Source of the DNA: an uncultured Thalassotalea sp.
GTDB lineage: Bacteria > Pseudomonadota > Gammaproteobacteria > Enterobacterales > Alteromonadaceae
Assembly (NCBI GenBank): GCA_947492575.1
Contig: CANLNK010000001.1
Location: 1,240,001 to 1,304,000, forward strand
Reading direction: 5' to 3'
DNA: 64,000 nucleotides
In this document: positions 1 to 8,933 of the stretch, piece after piece
How positions within the stretch are numbered: the first letter of the stretch is position 1
Layout of the letters: each line of letters opens with the position of its first letter
Program-made: the position numbers and the translations under genes
The notes under the pieces: model-generated
What the model was told of the DNA's origin: nothing
Databases searched by the model: none
The model's input: the letters and a program-made list of their open reading frames with translations, nothing else

Positions 1-206
1 TCAGTAAAGCGCTTGGATACGCTATTTCCTCTCGCTGATGCATCAGTAACTGTTAGAGCACAGAGTAATACGATAAACCCCATTATTGTGGAGCGGGCTA
101 ATTTGCAGCACAGCAGCGCTGAAATCTGTAATAGATAGTGTGAAATCGTGTAGAAGAATGGGCTCAAATAAACTGAGTTGATTGGTAAATTGCTTACATT
201 CATCAT
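1..206 (-). CDS. Secreted protein, N-terminal part only (cut by window edge)
   Basis: An open frame runs from an ATG pair to the window edge with no stop, giving 68 residues of N-terminus. After a long polar stretch it has a hydrophobic segment (MGFIVLLCALTV) followed by an ASA-like signal peptidase I site near residue 58, so the product is probably exported. A purine-rich AGGGGG ribosome site sits just upstream of the ATG at 206; an inner ATG at 83 would give a more conventional signal peptide but lacks a good ribosome site. It follows kdgK on the same strand after a 20-base gap, so it is probably the last visible gene of the uxaB-uxaA-kdgK operon. Too little is present to name a family; a pectin-related secreted enzyme is a guess from context. 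Confidence 0.6.
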   Translation of the reverse strand, partial: MMNVSNLPINSVYLSPFFYTISHYLLQISALLCCKLARSTIMGFIVLLCALTVTDASARGNSVSKRFT

Positions 207-226
207 CGAGCCCCCTTACTACTTGA

Positions 227-1225
227 TTAACCTAGTGCTGCACCAGTAAGCGGGGAGACTTGGTCGATGATTGTCTGACTGTCAATATCGACAATTGCAC
301 CTTTTTGTTGGATAACCTGACCAGCGGTGAGGTTGCCTGCTTGTGCGCAAGCAGCTATTGGCTGCTTACGTAACCAATAGCTTAAAAAGCCAGCGTTGAA
401 TGAATCCCCCGCAGCAGTCGTATCGACAACGTGTTCAATTTTGTCTGTGGTGAACAAGCTAGGTTCATCTTTATTACTGTACTGACAGCCATTAGCGCCA
501 TCTTTAAGAACGAGTTCTCCAACGCCGAATCGTTCGAGGCGAGATCGGCATGACGCGAGGTCGTCATCTTGCCAAAGTGCTTGTTCATCATCCAATGTCA
601 TTAGCGCCAGATCCGTTATCGCAAGGATCTGTTTATTAATGTTTTTAGCGCGTTCTAGACTCTGTTCTGCCGACAATTTAATTTCAGAACCTGAGTATTG
701 CCAGAGGGCGGGGCGGTAATTACTGTCATAGATAATTGCTACACCACGTTCGTGCATCTCGGTAAGTTTTGCCAATAAGGCCTCGCAATCGGCGGCTGGA
801 AGAATCGCGAGAGAGATACCAGACAAGTAGATGGCATCGAAACGTTCGAGTGCTTCAAATACATGATTAACATCAGCGTGCTGCATTAGGTAACGTGCGG
901 CGGAGTCATTGCGCCAGTAATGGAAAATGCGCTCGCCTCGAGCGTCATTTTGAATCATGTATAGACCAACGCGTTTGTTGGTATCTTCGAGTACATGTGT
1001 TGTATCAATGCCATGATGTTGCCATTGTTCTACGAGTGCATCACTCAGAGCATCTTGTCCAACACTTGAAACAAAGTGGACATTGATTTCATCCTTAGCA
1101 AGCTTTTTAAGATAAATTGCGGTATTAATAATGTCGCCACCAAAGCTTTGCTGCATTGTTTTAAACGGTTGGCCAGAAAGCTCAATCATGCATTCGCCAA
1201 TAACGGCGATATTGATTGTACCCAT
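227..1225 (-). CDS. kdgK: 2-dehydro-3-deoxygluconokinase (KDG kinase)
   Basis: The enzyme phosphorylates 2-keto-3-deoxygluconate (KDG) with ATP to KDPG in the cytoplasm, the step where the saturated and unsaturated pectin routes have merged. The 332-residue protein is a PfkB/ribokinase-family kinase. The N-terminus IAVIGECMIELSG is typical of KdgK, and the C-terminal signature DTTAAGDSFNAGF (about residues 268-280) carries the catalytic Asp and the anion hole. It follows uxaA with no gap, so the two are almost certainly co-transcribed and translationally coupled. The next enzyme, KDPG aldolase, is not in the window. Family assignment is firm; other PfkB sugar kinases are unlikely given the neighbours. 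Confidence 0.93.
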   Translation of the reverse strand: MGTINIAVIGECMIELSGQPFKTMQQSFGGDIINTAIYLKKLAKDEINVHFVSSVGQDALSDALVEQWQHHGIDTTHVLEDTNKRVGLYMIQNDARGERIFHYWRNDSAARYLMQHADVNHVFEALERFDAIYLSGISLAILPAADCEALLAKLTEMHERGVAIIYDSNYRPALWQYSGSEIKLSAEQSLERAKNINKQILAITDLALMTLDDEQALWQDDDLASCRSRLERFGVGELVLKDGANGCQYSNKDEPSLFTTDKIEHVVDTTAAGDSFNAGFLSYWLRKQPIAACAQAGNLTAGQVIQQKGAIVDIDSQTIIDQVSPLTGAALG

Positions 1226-2713
1226 TTATAGTGTCACCCCTTTCTTCCAAATAGCGACTTCACGGATATTATTTTTCTCGTTGCAGGTTTGCTCGCCATT
1301 GCAAATATTGACAAGTAACTCAACAAATTGTTGGTGAGTTTCCAACATAGATTTATCTTGAATTAATACGCCTGCATCAAAATCTATCCAGCGCTTTTTC
1401 TTATTGGCTAGCTCTGAGTTTGTCGCTATTTTTAACGTCGGTACAAAGCCGCCGTATGGCGTACCTCTGCCGGTGGTAAATAGCACTATGTGACAACCTG
1501 TTGCAGCAAGGGCGCTTGTGGCGATAGGGTCGTTACCCGGCGCTTCAAGTAAATTCAAGCCAGGTACTGACAAACGTTGACCATATTTCAAAACCGCTTG
1601 CACTTGCGAACTACCGGCTTTTTGTGTGCAACCGAGTGACTTGTCTTCTAACGTTGTAATGCCACCATCTTTGTTACCCGGTGATGGGTTTTCGTATATT
1701 GGCTGGTCATGATCGGTATAGTAGCGTTTAAAGCCATTAACCATGTCTACCAAATCATAGAAGGTGTTTTTGTCTTTACAGCGAGACATTAAAATCGTCT
1801 CGGCACCAAACATTTCAGGCACTTCAGTAAGTACAGTAGTACCACCTTGCGCGATTAAATAGTCGGAAAAGTATCCTAAAAGTGGATTGGCCGTTATGCC
1901 TGAAAGACCATCGCTTCCTCCACATTCTAGGCCGAACTTTACTTCTGATAATTTGCCGGGCTCACGTTTGTCGTGCTGGACGGTTTGATAGATTTCTTCT
2001 AATAGAGCGACACCCGCGTCAACTTCATCTTCAACCTGCTGGGTCACTAGAAATTTAACACGATTGCTATCAAAGTCGCCTAATCCCTCTTTAAAGACAG
2101 AAAGCTGGTTGTTTTCACAACCTAAGCCAACTACTAGTGCACCACCAGCGTTTGGATGCAGCACCATGTTTTGAAGCAAAATACGCGTTGTTTCTAAATC
2201 GTCGCCAAGTTGAGAGCAGCCAAATTGATGTGGAAAAACATGTACGCCATCAATACCAAGATCAGGGTGGTTATCAAGAAATTCTTGCGCCATTTGAGCT
2301 ATCATGCCATTGACACAACCAACGGTGGGGATCAGCCAAATTTCGTTGCGAATGGCGACATCACCATTAGCACGGCGATAAATATTTACCTTAGGAGACG
2401 CCAAAGCTTCTGCTTGGTCGATAAAATCTGGCTCGTATTTGTAGCTTAATTCGTCGTGTAAGTTTGTCTTGATAGTGTGGGTATGAATCCAACCACCTTG
2501 TGGAACATCAGCAAGCGCGTAGCCAATAGGTGCGCCATATTTGATGACTTGATCACCTTGTTTAATGTGACTAAGCGCAATTTTGTGACCTTTATTGATG
2601 TCCTCGGTTAAGACAAGGTTCACTTCATCAACTTGCACACTCACTCCTTGAGGTAAATCTTTAAGTGCAATAATGACATTGTCGTTATGGTGCAGTTTAA
2701 TAGCGTCTTTCAT
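1226..2713 (-). CDS. uxaA: Altronate dehydratase (UxaA)
   Basis: Converts D-altronate to KDG in the galacturonate branch. The protein has the two-part UxaA layout: an N-terminal SAF-type domain (about residues 1-90) and a large catalytic part with the motifs GLGCENN and LECGGSDGLSGITANP, where the Cys residues are expected metal ligands. The frame also opens at a TTG at 2728 (500 residues), but I chose the ATG at 2713 (495 residues). The ATG has a GAAGG ribosome site 8 bases upstream and leaves a 4-base gap to the uxaB stop, whereas the TTG overlaps uxaB. It is the middle gene of uxaB-uxaA-kdgK. Confidence 0.94.
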   Translation of the reverse strand: MKDAIKLHHNDNVIIALKDLPQGVSVQVDEVNLVLTEDINKGHKIALSHIKQGDQVIKYGAPIGYALADVPQGGWIHTHTIKTNLHDELSYKYEPDFIDQAEALASPKVNIYRRANGDVAIRNEIWLIPTVGCVNGMIAQMAQEFLDNHPDLGIDGVHVFPHQFGCSQLGDDLETTRILLQNMVLHPNAGGALVVGLGCENNQLSVFKEGLGDFDSNRVKFLVTQQVEDEVDAGVALLEEIYQTVQHDKREPGKLSEVKFGLECGGSDGLSGITANPLLGYFSDYLIAQGGTTVLTEVPEMFGAETILMSRCKDKNTFYDLVDMVNGFKRYYTDHDQPIYENPSPGNKDGGITTLEDKSLGCTQKAGSSQVQAVLKYGQRLSVPGLNLLEAPGNDPIATSALAATGCHIVLFTTGRGTPYGGFVPTLKIATNSELANKKKRWIDFDAGVLIQDKSMLETHQQFVELLVNICNGEQTCNEKNNIREVAIWKKGVTL

Positions 2714-2717
2714 AAGA

Positions 2718-4175
2718 TTAACCTTCAAGTGACTCAGTTAGCACAGCGGCGACTCCATGCGCTAACATTGCTGATAATTGCGTTGAGACAACGTCTTGTA
2801 ATCCATCGACTTCAGTTAAGTCCATTTCCCAGTGCCATGCTGCCGACAATACTTCGCCGACTAAATCGTTTGTTGAAATTACTTTGTCATCGTGTTTTGA
2901 CCAAAGTACTTTAAAACGCGCTAACCACTCTGGGCTGTCCGACAGTTCAATAGCCTCATCATTACGCACACCTCTATAGAACAATACTTGCCCAGCAATC
3001 GCATTGGCGACCATTACTGGCACGCTGCCTTTGTCCTCTACGTATTTTAGAAGCTGTGGTACAAGTCGAGTTTTAAATTTGGTCATGCTATTGAGTGAAA
3101 TAGACATCAATAAGTGACGGATGTACGGGTTTCTGAAGCGGTTGAGTACATCCTTGGCAAACGAGTTCAATTCGTCTTCCGGTAAATCTAGCGTTGGAAT
3201 GATTTCGTTAAAAATTAGCTCAGTTAAGTATTGCTCGAACAGTGGTGATTCCAGTGCTTCACCAACAGTGTCAATGTTTGCCATATACGCGAGCGGTACG
3301 AGTGCCGTATGCGCACCATTTAAAATCGCGACCTTACGTTGCTTGTAAGGGGAAATATCATCAACGATTTTAATGTTTAACTCTGAGCCCTCTAGGCAAA
3401 GCAGATCAGCTAAATGAGAAGGGCCTTGAATAACGAACAAATGGAAATACTCTGCGGTGACAACGAAGTTATCTAAATAGCCGAATTCCTGCTGTAGCGA
3501 GTCGTGCTCTTCACGCGGAAAACCTGTAACAATGCGGTCAACTAGGCTCGAGCAAAAGTAGTTAGCGTTTTCCAACCAGTTAACAAATGCGTCTTCCAGT
3601 TGCCATAACTTGCAATACTCAAACACGATTTTTTTCAATTTTTCGCCGTTATAGTCAATCAACTCACATGGAATAATCACTAAACCTGCGTCATTAGCAC
3701 CGTTGAAAAACTGGAATCTGTGGTATAGCCATTGAGTAAGCTTGGCAGGAAAAGCTTTAGCTGGTTTGTCGGTCAATCTGTCTTCAGCGATATATTCAAT
3801 GCCTGCTTCAGTAGTATTTGAAAATATGATTTTGAGTTCTGGGTTTTCCGCTAACGCCATATATTTATCAAATGCTTTGTAGACAGGGATTTCTTCGTTA
3901 ATGCAGCTAATGATTCGTTTGTCTGCAACGGTTTCACCTTGCTCATTCAAGCCGCGAATAACGGTTGTGTATAAGCCATCTTGAACATTTAAAAGTGGAA
4001 GTGCGTCGTAATCGATAGGACGAATAACGGCAACGCCGGCGGCTAGTTCACTCTTTTCGTTCAATATATCTATCTGCCAATCAACAAAGGCACGTAGAAA
4101 ATTACCTTCGCCAAACTGCATTATTTTAGTTTTGTACTTGTTTTTATTGAAGTTATTTCTATTTAGCGTCTGCAT
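2718..4175 (-). CDS. uxaB: Tagaturonate reductase (altronate oxidoreductase, UxaB)
   Basis: Reduces D-tagaturonate to D-altronate with NADH, second step of galacturonate breakdown after UxaC. The 485-residue protein belongs to the polyol (mannitol) dehydrogenase family. It has the N-terminal QFGEGNFLRAFVDWQID cofactor-binding region and the KVAILNGAHTALVPLAY segment with the catalytic Lys and the Asn/His expected in this family. Length matches the E. coli enzyme (about 480). It is the first gene of the minus-strand operon, divergent from kduD, and the shared spacer holds two palindromic operators. Fructuronate reductase (UxuB) is a relative, but the adjacent uxaA supports UxaB. Confidence 0.92.
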   Translation of the reverse strand: MQTLNRNNFNKNKYKTKIMQFGEGNFLRAFVDWQIDILNEKSELAAGVAVIRPIDYDALPLLNVQDGLYTTVIRGLNEQGETVADKRIISCINEEIPVYKAFDKYMALAENPELKIIFSNTTEAGIEYIAEDRLTDKPAKAFPAKLTQWLYHRFQFFNGANDAGLVIIPCELIDYNGEKLKKIVFEYCKLWQLEDAFVNWLENANYFCSSLVDRIVTGFPREEHDSLQQEFGYLDNFVVTAEYFHLFVIQGPSHLADLLCLEGSELNIKIVDDISPYKQRKVAILNGAHTALVPLAYMANIDTVGEALESPLFEQYLTELIFNEIIPTLDLPEDELNSFAKDVLNRFRNPYIRHLLMSISLNSMTKFKTRLVPQLLKYVEDKGSVPVMVANAIAGQVLFYRGVRNDEAIELSDSPEWLARFKVLWSKHDDKVISTNDLVGEVLSAAWHWEMDLTEVDGLQDVVSTQLSAMLAHGVAAVLTESLEG

Positions 4176-4218
4176 TTTTATCTTCTCTGTAGGTTCTGAT
4201 TGACTGCCTAATGACTAA

Positions 4219-4247
4219 ATCTTATTACTTAATGCCACCGGTGGCAA
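4219..4247 (-). promoter_or_regulatory. Predicted uxaB operon promoter overlapping operator
   Basis: On the minus strand TTGCCA (4247-4242) and TAAGAT (4224-4219) are separated by 17 bases, a plausible sigma-70 pair. The -35 hexamer lies inside the palindrome at 4233-4246, so a repressor bound there would directly compete with RNA polymerase. Assigned by eye. Confidence 0.5.
4233..4246. promoter_or_regulatory. Palindromic operator TGCCACCGGTGGCA (site 1, uxaB/kduD)
   Basis: This is a perfect 14-bp inverted repeat with a central CpG, the usual form of LacI-family operators. Its centre is 31 bp from the next site (4264-4277), close to three helical turns. It lies in the divergent uxaB-kduD spacer and recurs before other pectin genes in this window. 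Confidence 0.8.
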
Positions 4248-4254
4248 ATAAAAT

Positions 4255-4283
4255 TTGACAAAATGCTACCGGTAGCAAAAAAT
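4255..4283 (+). promoter_or_regulatory. Predicted kduD promoter with operator in the spacer
   Basis: A consensus -35 TTGACA (4255-4260) is followed after 17 bases by AAAAAT (4278-4283). The 17-base spacer is filled by the palindrome at 4264-4277, an ideal position for repression. The -10 is weak, so the promoter call is moderate. Confidence 0.5.
4264..4277. promoter_or_regulatory. Palindromic operator TGCTACCGGTAGCA (site 2, uxaB/kduD)
   Basis: This is a perfect 14-bp palindrome differing from site 1 by a symmetrical C/T and G/A change. It fills the spacer of the predicted kduD promoter. Confidence 0.8.
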
Positions 4284-4419
4284 AGGCTTAAGCAAAAATG
4301 GTAAGAAGAGTGTTTCGTCCATATGTTCGTGAAATAGATGACGGCAGTGATCGAACCTTCTACAACCCAGCATTCTTACATGCCATTTAATGAACGTTTT
4401 ATTAAAGTCAATTTGAGAG

Positions 4420-5190
4420 ATGAAGATGATTTCACAATTATTTAGCTTGCAAGGTAAAACAGCGTTGGTGACTGGCGCTAGTCGAGGCTTAGGTCAAAGC
4501 ATTGCTATCGGATTAGCGGCTGCAGGCGCGAAAGTCATTTGTAGTAGCAGTCGAGAAAATGGTTGTGAAGAGACGGTTAACAGAATTCTCGCTGCAGGCC
4601 ATGAGGCTGCGAGTTACAGTAGTGACCTATCAGATGAAGTATCGGTTCGTCAGCTAGCTGATACGGTATTAGAAGAATATGGAACGATAGACATCTTAGT
4701 TAATGTCGGCGGCACAATTTACCGCAGTCCTGCGGTCGATTTTCCTTATGAACAGTGGACCAATGTGATGAAAGTCAACGTAGATGCAAGCTTTATCCTC
4801 GCACAACTTTTGGCCCCAAGTATGATGGCAAAAGGTCAGGGGAAAATTATTAATATTGCCTCAATGCTGTCATACAGTGGCGGTATGACCGTACCTGCAT
4901 ACACTGCCAGTAAACATGCTATTGCAGGCGTTACTAAGGCACTTGCTAACGAGTGGGCAGTTAATAATATTCAAGTTAATGCCATCGCACCTGGCTATTT
5001 TCGAACGGATAACACGCAAGCGCTGCAAGATGATGAAACTCGTAATGCAGAGATTGAGAAGCGCATTCCAGCTGGGCGTTGGGGTGAGCCGGAAGACTTA
5101 GTTGGTGCAGCAGTATTCTTAGCGTCAAAGGCGAGCGACTATATGAATGGTCACATTATGGCGGTTGATGGTGGTTGGCTGGCGCGATAG
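4420..5190 (+). CDS. kduD: 2-dehydro-3-deoxy-D-gluconate 5-dehydrogenase (KduD)
   Basis: Reduces 2,5-diketo-3-deoxygluconate to KDG with NAD(P)H, last step of the unsaturated-uronate branch. The 256-residue short-chain dehydrogenase has the Rossmann motif TGASRGLGQ (about residues 19-27), catalytic Ser in IASMLSYSGG and the YTASK active-site Tyr/Lys (about 165-169). The usual NNAG motif reads NVGG here, a mild variant. The start is preceded by GAGAG. It is the first gene of a plus-strand operon kduD-kduI-TRAP and is divergent from uxaB behind two operators. Specificity rests on the kduI neighbour and overall similarity. Confidence 0.92.
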   Translation: MKMISQLFSLQGKTALVTGASRGLGQSIAIGLAAAGAKVICSSSRENGCEETVNRILAAGHEAASYSSDLSDEVSVRQLADTVLEEYGTIDILVNVGGTIYRSPAVDFPYEQWTNVMKVNVDASFILAQLLAPSMMAKGQGKIINIASMLSYSGGMTVPAYTASKHAIAGVTKALANEWAVNNIQVNAIAPGYFRTDNTQALQDDETRNAEIEKRIPAGRWGEPEDLVGAAVFLASKASDYMNGHIMAVDGGWLAR

Positions 5191-5230
5191 CCGAGTGCCA
5201 TATGTTGAGCAGAGTAGTAGCGGGGGAAAT

Positions 5231-6073
5231 ATGACAACAGAATTTGAAAATAGATATGCAGTTGGACCAAATGAAGTTAAAGGTTTCGATACACAGCAAT
5301 TACGGGATGAGTTTTTGGTCAATAAGTTGATGCAGGCTGATAAAGTTTATTGGCTTTATACCCATTATGAACGTTTTATGGTGGGCAGTGCTGTGCCTGT
5401 AACCAAGTCGCTGGCGTTAGAAACGTTAGACGCGCTCAAGCAACCATCGTTCCTGCAAGGTAGAGAGCTTGGCATCATCAACGTTGGGGGAGAAGGCGTT
5501 GTATTGGCTGACGGTATTGAGTATTCGCTTGGCTTTAAAGACGCACTTTATTTAGGAAAGGAAACTCAAGATGTGGTTTTTACCAGTAAAAACCCTGATA
5601 TGCCGGCTAAGTTTTATTTAAACTCAGCACCTGCCCATCGAAAATATCCGAATAAATTAGTCACTAAAGCAGACGCTAACGTGCTTCATATGGGGAATCT
5701 CGATACTTCCAACGAACGTGATATCAACCAAATGTTGATTAATACCGTTATTGAAACCTGCCAGTTGCAAATGGGGTTAACGGAGTTAAAAACCGGAAGC
5801 GTGTGGAATACCATGCCAGCGCATCAGCACGATAGACGTAACGAGGTGTATTTTTATTTTGAGGTCCCTGCTGAACAAGCCGTTTGTCACTTCATGGGAG
5901 AGCCACATGAGACGCGCCATATATGGGTGCATAATGAGCAAGCTGTTGTGTCTCCGCCTTGGTCTATTCATTCTGGCGCTGGCACACAGAATTACAGTTT
6001 TATTTGGGGAATGGCTGGTGAAAATCTTGACTATACCGACATGGACTTTCACGCGCCGACTGCGTTGCGATAA
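5231..6073 (+). CDS. kduI: 5-keto-4-deoxyuronate isomerase (KduI)
   Basis: Isomerises 5-keto-4-deoxyuronate (from unsaturated galacturonate) to 2,5-diketo-3-deoxygluconate. The frame extends upstream to 5147, but the start at 5231 is chosen because GGGGGAAAT precedes it and the product then has 280 residues, the family's normal size. The cupin-type metal site is complete: His198, His200, Glu205 and His247, which match the His196/His198/Glu203/His245 set of the E. coli enzyme with a constant offset of two. It lies 40 bases after kduD in the same operon. Confidence 0.95.
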   Translation: MTTEFENRYAVGPNEVKGFDTQQLRDEFLVNKLMQADKVYWLYTHYERFMVGSAVPVTKSLALETLDALKQPSFLQGRELGIINVGGEGVVLADGIEYSLGFKDALYLGKETQDVVFTSKNPDMPAKFYLNSAPAHRKYPNKLVTKADANVLHMGNLDTSNERDINQMLINTVIETCQLQMGLTELKTGSVWNTMPAHQHDRRNEVYFYFEVPAEQAVCHFMGEPHETRHIWVHNEQAVVSPPWSIHSGAGTQNYSFIWGMAGENLDYTDMDFHAPTALR

Positions 6074-6086
6074 TAAGGCTTAGCAA

Positions 6087-7049
6087 ATGAGATTTTTAAC
6101 CGTTGTAATGTCGATACTGGTACTAGCAGCCTGTAATAATCAACAAGAAAAAACGACATTAACATTAGGTCACACTCACAATACGCGTCATGTCGTGCAT
6201 GAAGCTATGGAGTATATGGCTGAACGTCTGGCGCTTCATTCAGATGGTAAAATGGAACTGGCTATTTATCCTGGCGCCATGCTCGGATCTGAGCGAGAAA
6301 TGATCGAGCTACTGCAAATCGGCAGCTTATCAATTACCAAAGTGTCAGCGAGTCCACTTGAAGGTTTTGTGCCAGAGATGGCCCTTTTTGGCATTCCTTA
6401 CTTGATGAAAAGTCGCGAGCATTATTGGCAGGTACTTGATGGCCCTATAGGTCAGGATTTGCTCGATAAAACAAAAATCGCTCGCCTTAAAGGGCTAGGT
6501 TATTTTGATGCTGGCAGCCGCAGTTTCTACTCGACTGAAGGTCCTATTTTAAGCCCAGATGATTTGACCGGTAAAAAGATACGGGTGCTTAATAGCCCTA
6601 CATCTATGGCAACGGCAAAAGCACTAGGTGCAGCGGCGACACCAATTGCTTGGGGAGAGCTATATGCTGCCTTGCAACAAGGTGTTGTTGATGGCGCTGA
6701 AAATAACCCACCGAGCTATTATATTTCTCGTCACTATGAGATTGCTCCTTACTATAGCTTAGATGAACATACCTTCGTTCCCGATATTATTATTGCGAGT
6801 TTACCGGTTTGGAATAGCTTATCTAGTCAAGAACAAAAATGGCTCACACAAGCAATGGCAGATGCTGTCGTCTATCAAAAATCTCTTTGGGAGAAAGCGT
6901 CAAATGATGCGTTAGAGGCGGTTAAAGCTGCGGGTGTTAAGGTCTATTATCCGGACAAAAAACCATTTCAAGAAAAGGTGGTAGAGTTTCACAAAACGTT
7001 CGAAAACAGCCCTGTCGCCGAACAAATAAAAATAATTAAAGCTATGTAG
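6087..7049 (+). CDS. TRAP transporter substrate-binding lipoprotein (DctP family)
   Basis: Extracytoplasmic solute receptor of a tripartite ATP-independent transporter. The 320-residue protein begins with a short hydrophobic leader and the lipobox LAAC (Cys16), so it is probably membrane-tethered rather than free in the periplasm. The DctP-family core is clear: GHTHNTRHVVHEAMEYMA at the start, IRVLNSPTS with the conserved ligand-binding Arg, and GAENNPPSYYISRHYE. It is followed directly by the two permease genes and preceded by kduI (13-base gap), which points to a uronate such as galacturonate or 5-keto-4-deoxyuronate as ligand. That ligand is inferred from context only. Confidence 0.9.
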   Translation: MRFLTVVMSILVLAACNNQQEKTTLTLGHTHNTRHVVHEAMEYMAERLALHSDGKMELAIYPGAMLGSEREMIELLQIGSLSITKVSASPLEGFVPEMALFGIPYLMKSREHYWQVLDGPIGQDLLDKTKIARLKGLGYFDAGSRSFYSTEGPILSPDDLTGKKIRVLNSPTSMATAKALGAAATPIAWGELYAALQQGVVDGAENNPPSYYISRHYEIAPYYSLDEHTFVPDIIIASLPVWNSLSSQEQKWLTQAMADAVVYQKSLWEKASNDALEAVKAAGVKVYYPDKKPFQEKVVEFHKTFENSPVAEQIKIIKAM

Positions 7050-7058
7050 GTGGTCGAC

Positions 7059-7538
7059 GTGGAGACAATAGTTAATCGAATATCCTTTGTACTAGAAAAG
7101 TTGCTCATGGTCATGATGCTCGCCATCGTACTAACGGTAACTTGGCAAGTATTTTCTCGTTTTGTGCTTTCTGATCCGAGTTCATTTACAGAGGAGTTGT
7201 CGCGCTATCTACTGATTTGGATTGGTATCTTAGGAGCTGCCTACGCTTACAAAACGAAAGCGCACTTAGGCTTGGATTTATTTGTTGAAAAGATGACTGG
7301 TGCCAATAAAAAAATGACACTTATCGTCATTGAGCTTGTCGTCATGGCTTTTGCCATTTTGGTGATGATTATTGGTGGTTTTTCTCTAGTAAGCATTACG
7401 TTGGAGTTAAAGCAGACATCCGCCGCATTAGGTGTGCAAGTTGGTTTTGTTTATGCAGTGATTCCGCTGTCTGGTTTATTGATCATTGTATTCGCGCTCA
7501 ACAATCTTAAGCGAATTTTATCTGAAGGGGCTCACTAA
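7059..7538 (+). CDS. TRAP transporter small permease (DctQ family)
   Basis: Small integral membrane subunit of the TRAP system, with four predicted membrane helices: about residues 12-32, 47-63, 83-107 and 125-147 counted from this start. The conserved WQVFSRFVL...SFTEELSRYLLIW region of DctQ proteins is present. The frame also contains a GTG at 7050; I prefer the GTG at 7059 because AGGTGG lies five bases before it. Its stop overlaps the start of the large permease by one base (TAATG), showing tight coupling. Confidence 0.88.
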   Translation: METIVNRISFVLEKLLMVMMLAIVLTVTWQVFSRFVLSDPSSFTEELSRYLLIWIGILGAAYAYKTKAHLGLDLFVEKMTGANKKMTLIVIELVVMAFAILVMIIGGFSLVSITLELKQTSAALGVQVGFVYAVIPLSGLLIIVFALNNLKRILSEGAH

Positions 7539-8836
7539 TGGATATTACACCTATTTTACTCTTAGTAATTTTCTTTACGCTCCTTTTCATCAACGTACCG
7601 ATTTCTATCTGTATTGGTGTCGCGACACTTGCCGCATTACTACTTCATATTGATTTTATTCCTGCAACTACAACCATAGCTCAGCAAATGGCTGGTGGTA
7701 TTGATAGTTTCGCATTGTTGGCTATTCCGTTTTTTATCCTTTCGGGGCTGATCATGGGGCAGGGGGGAATTGCGAAACGTTTAATTGAATGTGCCATGGC
7801 CGTTATTGGCTCTTTACCTGGTGGTTTGGCTTTGGTTAATGTTGCATCGTGTATGATGTTTGGAGCAATTTCTGGTTCTGCAGTCGCGGCCACCTCTGCA
7901 ATTGGTAGCTTCATGATTCCTGAAATGAAAAAACATGGCTACGATGAGAATTTTGCGGCATCAGTGACAGCAACATCGGCAACTACCGGCATGTTAATTC
8001 CGCCGAGTAATATTTTGATTATTTACGCTATTGCCAGTGGCGGTGTTTCCATTGCCGCTTTATTTATTGCTGGCTATCTACCCGGTATTTTGGTCGGTTT
8101 AGCGCTAATGGCTGTTTGTTTTGTTTATGCATTGAGAAAAAAATATCCGGTTGCCGCACGTTTACCATTACCTATTGTTTTTGAAAAAGTGGCTGCCGCG
8201 TTACCGAGCTTGTTTTTGGTATTTATTGTTATCGGTGGCATTATTTCCGGTGTGTTCACTGCAACAGAAGCCGGTGCTATAGCGGTGTTGTATGCACTAA
8301 CATTATCGGTATTTATTTATCGGGAGATATCAGCTAAGGACCTACCGGCTTTATTGTTGAAAGCCTGTGAGACCACGGCGATAGTGATGTTAATTATCGG
8401 TGCTTCGTCAGCGATGTCTTGGTTATTATCCTATGCACATATACCGCAAGCAATTAGTGATTTCTTCCTGACACTAAGCGATAACCCTATTATTATATTA
8501 TTGCTTATCAACCTTATTTTGATATTGGTTGGTGCGTTTATCGATATGACACCTGCGGTCTTGATTTTCACTCCGATATTTTTACCGGTAGCCGTTGAAT
8601 TAGGTATGTCGCCAATTCAATTTGGCATAATGATCGTTTTAAATTTATCTATTGGTTTGGTGTCTCCACCGGTAGGCAGTGTGTTATTTGTCAGTTGCGC
8701 GGTGGCGAAAACATCGCTACATAAAATGATCAAGCCAATGATACCGCTTTACTTTATGATGATTTTAGTACTGCTCTTGGTCACATATGTCCCCGCGATA
8801 AGTGAAGCTTTACCTCGCTTTTTTGGATTAATTTAA
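7538..8836 (+). CDS. TRAP transporter large permease (DctM family)
   Basis: Catalytic channel subunit of the sodium-driven TRAP importer, 432 residues and highly hydrophobic with about 11-12 membrane segments. DctM hallmarks include the early LLAIPFFILSGLIMGQGGI, SGSAVAATSAIGSFMIPEM and LIPPSNILIIYA, and the late NLSIGLVSPPVGSVLFV. Together with the two upstream genes it forms a complete transporter in the kdu operon. Confidence 0.93.
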   Translation: MDITPILLLVIFFTLLFINVPISICIGVATLAALLLHIDFIPATTTIAQQMAGGIDSFALLAIPFFILSGLIMGQGGIAKRLIECAMAVIGSLPGGLALVNVASCMMFGAISGSAVAATSAIGSFMIPEMKKHGYDENFAASVTATSATTGMLIPPSNILIIYAIASGGVSIAALFIAGYLPGILVGLALMAVCFVYALRKKYPVAARLPLPIVFEKVAAALPSLFLVFIVIGGIISGVFTATEAGAIAVLYALTLSVFIYREISAKDLPALLLKACETTAIVMLIIGASSAMSWLLSYAHIPQAISDFFLTLSDNPIIILLLINLILILVGAFIDMTPAVLIFTPIFLPVAVELGMSPIQFGIMIVLNLSIGLVSPPVGSVLFVSCAVAKTSLHKMIKPMIPLYFMMILVLLLVTYVPAISEALPRFFGLI

Positions 8837-8933
8837 GACTGATAAAGCTGCTGAAATTAGAGTACAATACGCCGGTTATTGCTTAAGTCGTGCTTAATAT
8901 TGAAGAACAACACTGAAAATAATAAGAATCACA

